A stretch of DNA of 64,000 nucleotides from Luteimonas sp. RC10 (lineage in GTDB: Bacteria > Pseudomonadota > Gammaproteobacteria > Xanthomonadales > Xanthomonadaceae): NCBI RefSeq assembly GCF_014192745.1, contig NZ_JACHYJ010000006.1, positions 1-64,000 of the forward strand, written 5' to 3'. Position numbers and translations under genes: made by a program. Shown piece by piece: positions 17,642 through 29,576 of the stretch (positions within the stretch are counted from its first letter, which is position 1; each line of letters starts with the position of its first letter). The notes under the pieces are model-generated. The model saw nothing but the letters and a program-made list of their open reading frames with translations, did not search any database and was not told where the DNA came from.

Positions 17642-18769
17642 ATGAGCAAACGCGATTACTACGAAGTCCTTGGCGTCTCCCGCACCGCCAGCGAAGACGA
17701 GCTGAAGAAGGCGTATCGCCGTTGCGCGATGAAGCACCACCCGGACCGCAACCCGGGCGATGCCGCCGCCGAGGCCGCGTTCAAGGAGTGCAAGGAGGCC
17801 TACGAGGTGCTGTCGGACGGCGGCAAGCGCCGGATGTACGACCAGCACGGGCATGCCGCGTTCGAGCACGGCATGGGCGGGGGCAATGCCGGACCGGGCT
17901 TCGGTCCGGACATGGGCGATATTTTCGGCGACATCTTCGGCAATATCTTCGGCGGTGGCGGACGCAGCGGCCCGCGTCGCGGTGCCGACGTGGGCTATGT
18001 GATGGAGCTCGACCTCGAGGAAGCGGTCGCAGGTGTGGAAAAGCGCATCGAGTTGCCGACGCTGACCGGCTGCGACGACTGCAATGGCAGCGGCTCGGAG
18101 GACGGCAAGCGCGAGACCTGCTCGACCTGTGCCGGTCGCGGCCAGGTGCGGATGCAGCGCGGGCCTTTCACGATGCAGCAGACCTGTCCGCATTGCGGCG
18201 GGCATGGCCAGGTGATCGCCAATCCCTGCAAGACGTGTCATGGCGCGGGGCGCGTCGAGGACGAGAAGGTGCTGTCGGTGAAGATTCCCGCCGGCGTCGA
18301 TTCGGGCGATCGCATCCGCCTGTCGGGTGAAGGTGAGGCCGGTCCGGCCGGTGCGCCGCCCGGCGATCTCTATGTCGAGGTGCGGGTGCGCCCGCACGAT
18401 ATTTTCGTGCGCGACGGCGACGATCTGCATTGCGAGGTGCCGATCCGCATCTCGCAGGCCGCACTCGGCGATACGGTGCGCGTGCCCACGCTTGGCGGCG
18501 AGGCGGAGATCCGCATTCCGGCCGAGACCCAGACCGGCAAGGTGTTCCGCCTGCGCGACAAGGGCGTCAAGTCGGTGCGCAGCCGTTCGGTCGGCGACCT
18601 GTACTGCAAGATCTTCGTCGAGACGCCGGTCAATCTGACGGCCGACCAGCGCGATCTGTTGCAGCGCTTCGAGGCGACGTTCACCACCGAGAACGCGCGC
18701 CGGCATTCGCCCAAGTCCAGCACCTTCATGGATGGCGTCAAGGGCTTCTGGGAACGCATGACGTCCTGA
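17642..18769 (+). CDS. dnaJ: Chaperone protein DnaJ (Hsp40)
   Basis: A 375-residue type I Hsp40. The J domain (residues 1-70) carries the HPD motif in [11 protein letters not shown] Gly/Phe-rich linker ([21 protein letters not shown]) follows. The zinc-finger region has four CxxCxGxG repeats: [24 protein letters not shown] and CKTCHGAG. The C-terminal substrate-binding domains are complete. It works with DnaK and GrpE encoded just upstream. Confidence 0.98.
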   Translation: MSKRDYYEVLGVSRTASEDELKKAYRRCAMKHHPDRNPGDAAAEAAFKECKEAYEVLSDGGKRRMYDQHGHAAFEHGMGGGNAGPGFGPDMGDIFGDIFGNIFGGGGRSGPRRGADVGYVMELDLEEAVAGVEKRIELPTLTGCDDCNGSGSEDGKRETCSTCAGRGQVRMQRGPFTMQQTCPHCGGHGQVIANPCKTCHGAGRVEDEKVLSVKIPAGVDSGDRIRLSGEGEAGPAGAPPGDLYVEVRVRPHDIFVRDGDDLHCEVPIRISQAALGDTVRVPTLGGEAEIRIPAETQTGKVFRLRDKGVKSVRSRSVGDLYCKIFVETPVNLTADQRDLLQRFEATFTTENARRHSPKSSTFMDGVKGFWERMTS

Positions 18770-19343
18770 GCCCGCGCGCGCCGCTCCGCAGGGCGCTTGT
18801 CGGCGCGCGCGATGCAGATGCGGCGAAGGCGTCGACCGCCTTCTGCCGACAGGTTTCATCCATACGCTTGTGCCGCAGTGCTGACCCCACGGCGTCAGGC
18901 AAGCCGTGCCCGAGCGGGCGCATCGTCACTTGCCCCTCTTGGCGCAAACAAGGCGAGTCGCAGACACGGCGCGGGCGTCCATGGACGGTCCATGCGTGGA
19001 CGACAGGCCGCTTCGTGCGCCTGTCAGCCTGGCGCACCGCATTGAAAGTACCGCCCACGCACTTCGTCGCTGAGGCGATGGGACCGACGTCTTCGACCTG
19101 GGCGCCGGTCGCGCACCGACTGGGCGCTCCGCAGTCGAGCGGCGAACGGCTGACGCGGTACGTCACGCGATGCCAGCGCCGCCGATGGGCCGCGCCCGGT
19201 ACGGCGATTGTGGCCTGCAGGTCGTTGGGTGCATCCGCATTGCGGACGATCGTCGATGCGATTCGAAACGCGCGATGGGCATGGCGCGTCGATTCCGCGA
19301 CCGGACTGCTTGACGGACGGACACATCGCCCATCGCGCGATCG
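18770..19343. other. Gene-free stretch between dnaJ and the DnaA-box modules
   Basis: No credible coding frame is present on either strand. A possible decayed copy of the downstream module lies near 18977-19020, where TCCATGCGTGGACGA is followed by GGCCGCTTCG, the same sequence that follows the DnaA boxes of copy 2. No tRNA or recognised RNA gene was seen. Confidence 0.4.
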
Positions 19344-19484
19344 GTATCCACAGCCGGTGTGGATGTCATGACGACAAACATGTGGATAAGCCGCGCCGGT
19401 CCGCTTGCGATCAGGCGTGCTTTGGGGTGGTCATTTTTTCGCCAGGCAATGGTTCGCAGCCCAACGCAGGGCTTGCTTTGCGCA
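19344..19484. repeat. DnaA-box module, copy 1 of 3
   Basis: Elements in order: GTATCCACA (19344-19352), TGTGGATGT (19358-19366), the perfect DnaA box TGTGGATAA (19381-19389), the AT-rich element TGGTCATTTTTTCGCCA (19428-19444) and CTTGCTTTGCGCA (19472-19484). The first 9-mer points opposite to the other two. Start-to-start spacings are 14, 23, 47 and 44 bp. The same spacing recurs in copies 2 and 3, so this is a conserved DNA module and not chance. Confidence 0.8.
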
Positions 19485-19634
19485 CTCGGTTCTGCATGCG
19501 CGCGGCGCGTGTAGGGTCTGCACGCCCAACGACGTGGGCGATGGCATTGCAGGCATGGTGTTGCGGTCGAACCCCAGGCGGGGAGAGCGCTCCGCGGCCG
19601 CTTGACGACGTCGCGATCGCGGCCTCCGCGCCGG

Positions 19635-19775
19635 TCATCCACAAGCGATGTGGATGGTCTGGTCACAAAGGTGTGGATAAGCATCGCGCGGCCGCTTCGC
19701 AGGCGGGTGCATTCTGCGTGGTGAAATTTTCGCCATCCGTCTGGGCAACCGGAGAATCCGGACTTGACCTGCGCA
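19635..19775. repeat. DnaA-box module, copy 2 of 3
   Basis: Elements: TCATCCACA (19635-19643), TGTGGATGG (19649-19657), perfect DnaA box TGTGGATAA (19672-19680), TGGTGAAATTTTCGCCA (19719-19735) and CTTGACCTGCGCA (19763-19775). Spacings are 14, 23, 47 and 44 bp, identical to copy 1. Between boxes 2 and 3 lies CTGGTCACAAA, shared with copy 3. Confidence 0.82.
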
Positions 19776-19870
19776 ATTGGGAGTGCATCGCATGCTGTCG
19801 CCTCCCGGGCCGGCGAGGACGGAGGTCAGGTCGCGACTTGACGGCTGCGCCGCGCCGCTTCCGGCCGCGG

Positions 19871-20011
19871 TCGTCCACAGCCGGTGTGGATGGCCTGGTC
19901 ACAAAGATGTGGATAAGCGGGGGCGGCCCTTCATTGGCGCGGCACGCTCGTGGTGGCGAAAAAATCACCATGCGTCGCCCGGAGGCAACGAAGCTGTGCT
20001 TGACCCGCGCA
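19871..20011. repeat. DnaA-box module, copy 3 of 3
   Basis: Elements: TCGTCCACA (19871-19879), TGTGGATGG (19885-19893), perfect DnaA box TGTGGATAA (19908-19916), TGGCGAAAAAATCACCA (19954-19970, inverted relative to copies 1 and 2) and CTTGACCCGCGCA (19999-20011). Spacings are 14, 23, 46 and 45 bp. Its 236-bp offset from copy 2 is not a multiple of three, which argues against a protein-coding repeat. Confidence 0.82.
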
Positions 20012-20143
20012 GCGGATTGCGCCGCGCCCGCCGCGGGCGATGTGAGATGCGTGGATCTGCGTTCGTTGTTGGAACGCTCAGTCCTGGAAACGACGCGATG
20101 CGATCTTCGCTCGAGGCGGCCGGCCACGCTTCCACCTCGAGGC

Positions 20144-20149
20144 TAGAAT
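20144..20149 (+). promoter_or_regulatory. Probable -10 element of the dapB transcript
   Basis: TAGAAT at 20144-20149 would start transcription at about 20156-20157, which is the ATG of the small upstream frame. No convincing -35 was found. The same TAGAAT occurs before prfB in this window. Confidence 0.45.
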
Positions 20150-20156
20150 GCGCGAC

Positions 20157-20222
20157 ATGAAGATCCGACCCGACTGTCTTGCCCTTTCGACCCCGCTGCT
20201 GCGATTGGCGGTGGCCCGGTGA
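20157..20222 (+). CDS. Possible 21-residue leader peptide overlapping dapB
   Basis: An ATG at 20157 opens a 21-codon frame (MKIRPDCLALSTPLL...) whose stop TGA (20220-20222) overlaps the GTG start of dapB as GTGA. Its ATG falls almost exactly where transcription from the TAGAAT box would begin, so the message may be leaderless at this frame. dapB itself lacks a good ribosome-binding site, which fits coupling through this leader. Whether it is translated is unknown. Confidence 0.4.
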   Translation: MKIRPDCLALSTPLLRLAVAR

Positions 20223-20953
20223 CCTCGCCTGTCCGGGTGCTGGTGCACGGGGCGTCCGGCCGGATGGGGCAGGCCGTGCTGCGGCTGGCGGCGTCCTGCG
20301 ACGGCCTAACAGTCGTGGCGGCGGTGTCGGGCAGTGCGCCGCGCCAGCGGGTGATCGGCGGGGTGCCGTATTTCGGCGCTGCCGAGCTCGGCGGTGCGCC
20401 GCCTTTCGACGTCGCCATCGACTTCAGCCTGCCGGCGGGCTTCGACGCCTTGCTTGCGCTGTGCGAGCGGCGTGGCGCGGCGCTGGTTTCGGGCACCACC
20501 GGCCTGTCCGAGGCGCAGAATGCGGCGCTCGACGCCGCAGCGGCGCGGATTCCGGTGCTGTGGGCCTCGAACTTCAGCCTCGGCGTCGCGGTCCTGCAGG
20601 ACCTGGTGGCGCGCGCGGCGGCGATGCTGCCGGGCTGGGACTGCGACATCGTCGAGTCGCACCACACGCGCAAGCTCGACGCGCCATCGGGGACCGCGTT
20701 GACGCTGGGCGCGGCCGTCGAGGGGCAGGGCGCTCGTCCGCGCTATGCCTCGATCCGCGCCGGCGACATCGTCGGCGAGCATCTGGTGCAGTTCACGACC
20801 CGCGGCGAGCGCATCGAGCTCGTTCACCGGGCCGGCGATCGCGACATCTTCGCGGCCGGGGCGTTGCACGTCGCGGCGCGGCTGGCCGGGCGCGCGCCGC
20901 GCCGTTACGCGATTGCCGAGCTGCTCGGCGCCGGCGACACGCCGGTTGCGTGA
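20219..20953 (+). CDS. dapB: 4-hydroxy-tetrahydrodipicolinate reductase DapB
   Basis: The 244-residue enzyme makes tetrahydrodipicolinate in the lysine/diaminopimelate pathway. The Rossmann fold opens VRVLVHGASGRMGQAVLRLA; the active-site segment is VESHHTRKLDAPSGTAL with catalytic His and Lys. NFSLGVAVL and the C-terminal AGDRDIFAAGALHVAARL also fit. It starts at GTG 20219; no better ATG exists at the family's N-terminus. It lies between the DnaA-box modules and carA. Confidence 0.95.
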   Translation: MTSPVRVLVHGASGRMGQAVLRLAASCDGLTVVAAVSGSAPRQRVIGGVPYFGAAELGGAPPFDVAIDFSLPAGFDALLALCERRGAALVSGTTGLSEAQNAALDAAAARIPVLWASNFSLGVAVLQDLVARAAAMLPGWDCDIVESHHTRKLDAPSGTALTLGAAVEGQGARPRYASIRAGDIVGEHLVQFTTRGERIELVHRAGDRDIFAAGALHVAARLAGRAPRRYAIAELLGAGDTPVA

Positions 20954-20995
20954 CCGGTCGCGTGCGCCGCGCTGGCGTAGCGGGGCCGGCGTCGG

Positions 20996-21001
20996 TACAA
21001 T
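20996..21001 (+). promoter_or_regulatory. Probable -10 element of carA
   Basis: TACAAT at 20996-21001 in the dapB-carA gap is the only good -10 match; it would give a leader of about 75 bases before carA. No clear -35 was recognised, and no ArgR or PurR site was convincingly seen. Confidence 0.4.
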
Positions 21002-21084
21002 TCTCGCTCGCCTGAACCTCTCGCCTCCGGACCGGCTGCCGCCGCTCTGGCGGTTTCCTGCAACCTGACGTAGGCGAAGACCAC

Positions 21085-22212
21085 GTGACAGATTCCGCAA
21101 TTCTCGTCCTTGAAGACGGCACCGTGTTCGAGGGCGTTTCCGTGGGCGCTCCTGGCCTGTCGGTCGGTGAAACGGTGTTCAACACCGCGATGACCGGCTA
21201 CCAGGAAGTGCTCACCGACCCGTCGTATGCGCGCCAGCTGGTGACGCTGACCTATCCGCATATCGGCAACACCGGCTGTACCGACCAGGACGACGAGGCC
21301 GGACAGGTATGGGCCTCGGGGCTGATCGTGCGCGACGTCCCGCGCCGTCCGAGCAGTTGGCGCAGCCAGATCGCGCTCCCCGAATGGCTGCGCGCGCGCG
21401 GGATCGTCGCGATCGCCGGCATCGACACCCGCAAGCTGACCCGCCTGCTGCGCGACCGTGGCGCGATGAACGGTGCGCTGATGGCCGGCGAGGTGAATGT
21501 GGACCGGGCGCTCGAGGCCGCGCGCAAGTTCCCGGGCCTGAAGGGCATGGACCTGGCGAAGGTGGTCAGCACGACCGAGCGCTACAGCTGGTCGGACGGC
21601 CAGCTGGATCTGGACGCGAACGCCTTCGTGTCGGCGCCGGCCAAGTTCAAGGTCGTGGCCTACGACTACGGCGTCAAGCACAACATCCTGCGCATGCTCG
21701 CCGAGCGCGGCTGCGAACTGACCGTGGTGCCGGCGCAGACGCCGGCCAGCGAGGTGCTGGCGCTGAAGCCCGACGGTGTCTTCCTGTCCAACGGCCCCGG
21801 CGATCCGGCGCCGTGCGATTACGCGATCGAGGCGATCCGCACCTTCATCGAGAACAAGGTCCCGACCTTCGGCATCTGCCTGGGCCACCAGCTGCTGGCA
21901 TTGGCGGCCGGCGCGCAGACGATGAAGATGCCGCACGGCCACCATGGCGCGAACCATCCGGTGCAGGCCGTCGATGGCGGTCGGGTGATGATCACCTCGC
22001 AGAACCATGGCTTCGCGGTCGACGAAGCGACGCTGCCGGCCAATGTCCGCGTGACCCATCGCTCGCTGTTCGATGGCACCAACCAGGGCATCGCGCTGAC
22101 CGATGCGCCGGCCTTTTCGTTCCAGGGCCATCCCGAGGCGTCGCCGGGGCCGCACGATGTAGCGCCGCTGTTCGACCAGTTCGTGGCGCTGATGGCGACC
22201 GGCCGGGCATGA
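21085..22212 (+). CDS. carA: Carbamoyl-phosphate synthase small subunit CarA
   Basis: The 375-residue glutaminase subunit feeds ammonia to CarB for arginine and pyrimidine synthesis. The N-terminal domain has [35 protein letters not shown]. The class I amidotransferase domain has the nucleophile in [13 protein letters not shown] and the His-Glu pair in [13 protein letters not shown]. It starts at GTG 21085 (GTGACAGATTCC). Its stop overlaps the next gene's ATG by 4 bp. Confidence 0.97.
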   Translation: MTDSAILVLEDGTVFEGVSVGAPGLSVGETVFNTAMTGYQEVLTDPSYARQLVTLTYPHIGNTGCTDQDDEAGQVWASGLIVRDVPRRPSSWRSQIALPEWLRARGIVAIAGIDTRKLTRLLRDRGAMNGALMAGEVNVDRALEAARKFPGLKGMDLAKVVSTTERYSWSDGQLDLDANAFVSAPAKFKVVAYDYGVKHNILRMLAERGCELTVVPAQTPASEVLALKPDGVFLSNGPGDPAPCDYAIEAIRTFIENKVPTFGICLGHQLLALAAGAQTMKMPHGHHGANHPVQAVDGGRVMITSQNHGFAVDEATLPANVRVTHRSLFDGTNQGIALTDAPAFSFQGHPEASPGPHDVAPLFDQFVALMATGRA

Positions 22213-22766
22213 CCGCCGCACGCCTGCTCTTGCTCTCCGCGCTGTGCGTCGCCATGCCTGTGGCGGCCGCGCCCGCGTCCGAGACCAGCGTCGCGGCGCT
22301 GCTTCAACGTCTTGGCATCGAGCGTTTCGGTGAGGAGATCGCCCGGGACATCGTGCAGGCCGTGCCGCCGTTCGTGGAGATGGAGGCGAGCGAATGCGAC
22401 TGCGCGCAGGGCCCGATGCGGACGCTGGTGATCGGCCATATGCGGCAGATCTTCACCGAAGCGTTGGGCGAGCAGGGCGCTGCGCATCTGGCGACGTGGA
22501 ACGCGTTCATCGACACGCCGGCCGGGGCAGTCGCCGCCGACATGGTGCTCGCCAACATGCGGACCGGCAGGATGCAGCCACCGCCCGATACCCTCTCGCC
22601 CGAGCAACTGGCGCAGATCGAGGCCTTCACCCAGGGGCAAGCCTTCTGGGCGCTCGTGAGCGGATTCGATCAGGTTCACAGCTTTGCGCCCAAGCGTGTG
22701 AAGGCGGCAAGCGACGAGATGGCGCGCACCTGCGGTATCCAGGTTCCGGTCGAGGCGCTGTCGTGA
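22209..22766 (+). CDS. Secreted hypothetical protein between carA and carB
   Basis: A 185-residue protein with a signal peptide ([23 protein letters not shown]) and an Ala/Glu-rich helical mature part resembling DUF2059-type periplasmic proteins ([40 protein letters not shown]). I do not assign a function. Its ATG overlaps the carA stop as ATGA, so it is translationally coupled to carA although it cannot take part in carbamoyl-phosphate synthesis in the cytoplasm. A 180-bp gap separates it from carB. Confidence 0.75.
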   Translation: MTAARLLLLSALCVAMPVAAAPASETSVAALLQRLGIERFGEEIARDIVQAVPPFVEMEASECDCAQGPMRTLVIGHMRQIFTEALGEQGAAHLATWNAFIDTPAGAVAADMVLANMRTGRMQPPPDTLSPEQLAQIEAFTQGQAFWALVSGFDQVHSFAPKRVKAASDEMARTCGIQVPVEALS

Positions 22767-22946
22767 TCGCGGCCTGGTCCCGATGGTCCGCGTCCACTGT
22801 TCGCCCGGGCGCATGGCGCGCCACGTCACGCAGGCCGTTGCCCGGGCCCATCCCGGCATGCGCGCCGTCGTCCCCTTTCGAGCCCGCGTCCTGATCGACA
22901 CTGGGCGATCGCTCCCCGATACGCGGTACCGACCTTAGAGAAAGCC

Positions 22947-26227
<3,281 letters not shown>

Positions 26228-26231
<4 letters not shown>

Positions 26232-26704
26232 GGGCACCCATGACCACGCGCGGCGCGCAGCGCCTGCGCGAGGAGCTCGAGGAACTGAAGTCGGTCAAGC
26301 GGCCGGCAGTCATCGATGCGATCGCCGAGGCGCGTGCGCACGGCGACCTGAAGGAGAACGCCGAGTACCACGCCGCGCGCGAGCAGCAGAGCTTCATCGA
26401 GGGCCGGATCAAGCAGCTCGAGAGCGAGCTGTCGCATGCCGATGTGATCGATGTCGCCAAGCTCAATGCCGGCGACAAGGTGGTGTTCGGCGCGACCGTG
26501 GTGATCGCCGATGCGCAGACCGACGAAGAGAAGCGCTATCAGATCGTCGGCGACCTGGAGGCCGACATCAAGCAGGGTCTGATCGCGATCTCCTCGCCGG
26601 TGGCGCGTGCGCTGATCGGCAAGCATGAGGGTGACAGCATCAGCATCGATGCGCCTGGCGGCACCCGCGACTACGACATCGTCAGCGTCGAGTATCTCGG
26701 CTGA
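26228..26704 (+). CDS. greA: Transcription elongation factor GreA
   Basis: A 158-residue factor that rescues backtracked RNA polymerase by stimulating transcript cleavage. The N-terminal coiled coil contains the acidic tip and typical [49 protein letters not shown]. The C-terminal FKBP-like domain ends [34 protein letters not shown]. Start ATG 26228 overlaps carB; ATG 26240 is an alternative. rpfE follows after 4 bp. Confidence 0.97.
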
Positions 26705-26708
26705 GCCG

Positions 26709-27668
26709 GTGACCTCGGCGACGTTCCTGCTGCCCGCCGCCGCGCGTTTCGGCGCGCAGCGCTGGCAGCCGGACATCGTGCGTGCGCTGGGCCGTGCTGA
26801 TCGCACGATGGCCGCGCCTGGGCGTCGACCGCAGCTTGCGCGGCACGTCGCGATGCCCGAAGGCGGCTGGCCGCTGGCGGCGTTGTCGCGCCAGGTCGAT
26901 GTTGGCGATGCCGACGCGCCGGGCAGTGCCTGGCTGCGCGCCGACCCGGCCTGGCTGCGGCCGGACATCAATGGTGTGCGCCTGATGGGCCACGGCGAGA
27001 CGCTGGGTCTGGCGCAGGCCGATGTCGACGCGCTGCTGCCGGTCCTGCAGCCGGTGTTCGCCGAGGCCGGCTTCGCGCTCGACGCACCATCGCCATCGCG
27101 CTGGTATCTGCGGCTGCCGCGGGAGACCGCGCTGCCGGCGTTCGTCGACCCGTCCGATGCGCTCGGCACCGATCTGGCCGATCACGATGACGGCGGCGCC
27201 CAGGCGCGGCACTGGCGGGCGCTGGCGAACGAGGCGCAAATTCTCCTGCACACCCACCCCTGGAACACCGCGAGGGCGGCGGCCGGGCGCCCTCCGGTCA
27301 ATGCGCTGTGGTTCTGGGGCGGGGGGCCGCTGCCTGACGCGTCGACGGTGCCGCGCGGCGCACAGGCGCGCGTGCTCACCGACGATGCGACGCTGCGCGC
27401 GCTTGCGGCGATCGCGACCGAAGTCGAACCGCTGCCGTCGGTCTGGCCCGCGCAGCGCGACGCGCTGCTGATCGACCTGGGTGGGCTGCGCGATCTGCGC
27501 CAGCTGCAGGCCGACTGGCTGCGGCCTGCACTCGCGGCGCTGGCCGGTGGCCGGCTCGATACCCTGATCCTCGACGACGAGGACGGCCGGGTGCTGACCT
27601 TGCGCCGTTGGCACCGCCTGCGTATCTGGCGCCGGCCTCTTGTGCCGGCGACGGCGGCGCGGCCATGA
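26709..27668 (+). CDS. rpfE: RpfE-type regulatory protein (phosphoglycerate mutase-like)
   Basis: A 319-residue protein matching the Xanthomonas gene that lies between greA and recJ and is called RpfE; related proteins are annotated as phosphoglycerate mutase-like. Recognisable segments are RWQPDIVRALGRAD, SRWYLRLP and LANEAQILLHTHPWNTARAAAGRPPVNALWFWGGG. The start is GTG 26709, 4 bp after greA; its stop overlaps recJ as ATGA. In Xanthomonas rpf mutants affect extracellular enzyme production, but the biochemical role of RpfE is not established. Confidence 0.8.
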   Translation: MTSATFLLPAAARFGAQRWQPDIVRALGRADRTMAAPGRRPQLARHVAMPEGGWPLAALSRQVDVGDADAPGSAWLRADPAWLRPDINGVRLMGHGETLGLAQADVDALLPVLQPVFAEAGFALDAPSPSRWYLRLPRETALPAFVDPSDALGTDLADHDDGGAQARHWRALANEAQILLHTHPWNTARAAAGRPPVNALWFWGGGPLPDASTVPRGAQARVLTDDATLRALAAIATEVEPLPSVWPAQRDALLIDLGGLRDLRQLQADWLRPALAALAGGRLDTLILDDEDGRVLTLRRWHRLRIWRRPLVPATAARP

Positions 27669-29392
27669 CGCGTCCATCGCCGACGATCCGACGTCGTGAC
27701 AGCGCGCCCGGTGGCGACTGGCCGGCGACGGTGCCGGCGCTGCTGCGGCGCATCTATGCGGCGCGCGGTGCGCACGACCTGCAGGCCGCGCAGCCACGCC
27801 TGGCCGGGCTGCTGCCGCCCGACGGGTTGTCGAACATCGATACGGCGGCCACCCTGCTCGCCGATGCCATCGCCCAGCGCAGACGGATCCTGGTCGTCGG
27901 CGACTTCGATTGCGACGGCGCCACTGCCTGCGCGGTCGCGGTGCGCGGGCTGCGCATGCTGGGTGCGCGGGATGTCGTGCATGCCGTGCCCAATCGCATC
28001 GTCCACGGCTATGGGCTGTCGCCCGGCCTGGTCGATGCGCTGGCGCCGCTGGATCCCGCTCTGCTGGTGACCGTCGACCACGGTATCGCCTGCCACGCCG
28101 GCGTCGCCGCGGCGAAAGCGCGAGGCTGGCAGGTGCTGGTGACCGACCACCATCTGCCGGGCGAGGCCCTGCCGCCGGCCGATGCGATCGTCAATCCGAA
28201 CCTGCCCGGCGACCGCTTCCAGAGCAAGGCGCTGGCCGGCGTCGGGGTGATCTTCTACGTGCTGCTGGCGCTGCGCCGGCGGCTGCGCGAGACCGGCGCC
28301 TTCGCAGGTCCAGCGCCGGACCTGGCGACGCTGCTCGATCTGGTCGCGGTCGGCACCGTCGCTGATCTCGTGCCGCTGGACGTCAACAACCGGGCGCTGG
28401 TCGCGGCCGGGCTGCGCCGGCTGCGCAGCGGGCAGGGCTGCGCAGGCCTGCAGGCCTTGATCGACGTGTCGGGGCGACAGGCGGCGCGCTTGACCACCGG
28501 CGACATCGGCTTTGGGATCGCGCCGCGCATCAACGCCGCCGGTCGCCTGGAGGACATGGCGATCGGTATCGAATGCCTGCTCACCGACGACGCGACCCAG
28601 GCGCAGACGCTCGCGGCGACGCTGCACGCGATCAATGCCGAGCGCCGCGCAGTGCAGCAGTCGATGCTCGATGACGCCGAGGCCGCGGTCGCCGGCCGGC
28701 CGCCGGTCGACCCTGCGGCGATCGGGGTCTGCCTGCACGATCCGCACTGGCATCCGGGGGTCGTCGGTCTTGTGGCCTCGAAGATGAAGGACGCGCTGCA
28801 TCGGCCGGTGATCGCCTTCGCACCGGCCGAGCCCGGCAGCGACCAGTTGCGCGGCTCGGCGCGCTCGATTCCAGGCCTGCATATCCGCGACGTGCTGGCC
28901 GCGGTCGATGTGGCGCATCCCGGCCTGATCGAGCGCTTCGGCGGGCATGCGATGGCCGCCGGCCTGAGCCTGCGGCGCGAGGCCTTGCCCGCGTTCGAGC
29001 GCGCCTTCGGGCAGGCGGTTGCGACCCTGCTCGATCCGGCGCTGCTGCGGGCGGAGATCGTCACCGACGGTCCGCTCGGGCCCGGCGAGTTCGACATCGT
29101 GCACGCCGCGCACCTGCGCGATGCCGGGCCCTGGGGGCAGGGCTTCCCCGAGCCGTTGTTCGACGGCGAGTTCGCGGTCGTCGACTGGCGGGTGGTCGGG
29201 GGGCGGCACCTCAAGCTCAGCCTGCGGCTCGACGGCCGTCCGGCGACCGTCGATGCGATCCATTTCGGCGCCTGGCGCGAGGTCGCGCCGGCCCCGCGCG
29301 AGCGCATCGTCTACCGGCTCGCGCCCGACGACTACCGCGGCGGCGATGCGGTGCAGTTGCTGGTCGAGCACCGCGAGCCGATGGCGGGCTGA
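27665..29392 (+). CDS. recJ: Single-stranded-DNA-specific exonuclease RecJ
   Basis: The 575-residue DHH-family 5'-3' exonuclease acts in recombination and mismatch repair. Metal-binding motifs are DFDCDGATA near residue 80, VTVDHGIA and the DHH motif VTDHHLPGEALPPADAIVNP, and the DHHA1 domain carries GGHAMAAGLSL. The ATG at 27665 overlaps the rpfE stop. Conserved neighbours greA-rpfE-recJ match the Xanthomonas rpf region. Confidence 0.96.
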   Translation: MTRPSPTIRRRDSAPGGDWPATVPALLRRIYAARGAHDLQAAQPRLAGLLPPDGLSNIDTAATLLADAIAQRRRILVVGDFDCDGATACAVAVRGLRMLGARDVVHAVPNRIVHGYGLSPGLVDALAPLDPALLVTVDHGIACHAGVAAAKARGWQVLVTDHHLPGEALPPADAIVNPNLPGDRFQSKALAGVGVIFYVLLALRRRLRETGAFAGPAPDLATLLDLVAVGTVADLVPLDVNNRALVAAGLRRLRSGQGCAGLQALIDVSGRQAARLTTGDIGFGIAPRINAAGRLEDMAIGIECLLTDDATQAQTLAATLHAINAERRAVQQSMLDDAEAAVAGRPPVDPAAIGVCLHDPHWHPGVVGLVASKMKDALHRPVIAFAPAEPGSDQLRGSARSIPGLHIRDVLAAVDVAHPGLIERFGGHAMAAGLSLRREALPAFERAFGQAVATLLDPALLRAEIVTDGPLGPGEFDIVHAAHLRDAGPWGQGFPEPLFDGEFAVVDWRVVGGRHLKLSLRLDGRPATVDAIHFGAWREVAPAPRERIVYRLAPDDYRGGDAVQLLVEHREPMAG

Positions 29393-29576
29393 CCCCGGTT
29401 TGGACGCCGGTTTGCGAGCGATCCATCGCCAGGGTGGGGCTGCCTATCGGCCAGGGCGCAGCGAAGTCCTTGTGCCCCCGGAAGGACGGTGATCCCTTTT
29501 TCCCTGAACGGGTGCGAGAATGCGCCGCCGCGCCCGCGATTGCGCAGGGCGCCTCTACTGTCGAAGGGAGATTCGC

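Noticed and set aside
19163-20127. Two minus-strand frames (19163-19684 and 19663-20127) with repeated peptides such as LIHIFVTRPST
   Set aside because: The peptide repeats are just the translated DnaA-box modules. Copies 2 and 3 are 236 bp apart, not a multiple of three, so the repeat is carried in different frames, which fits conserved DNA and not conserved protein.
18770-20218. Chromosomal replication origin in the DnaA-box region
   Set aside because: dnaA, dnaN, gyrB, rpmH or gidA are not nearby, as would be expected at a gammaproteobacterial oriC, and no long AT-rich unwinding element is present. A DnaA-regulating locus fits better.
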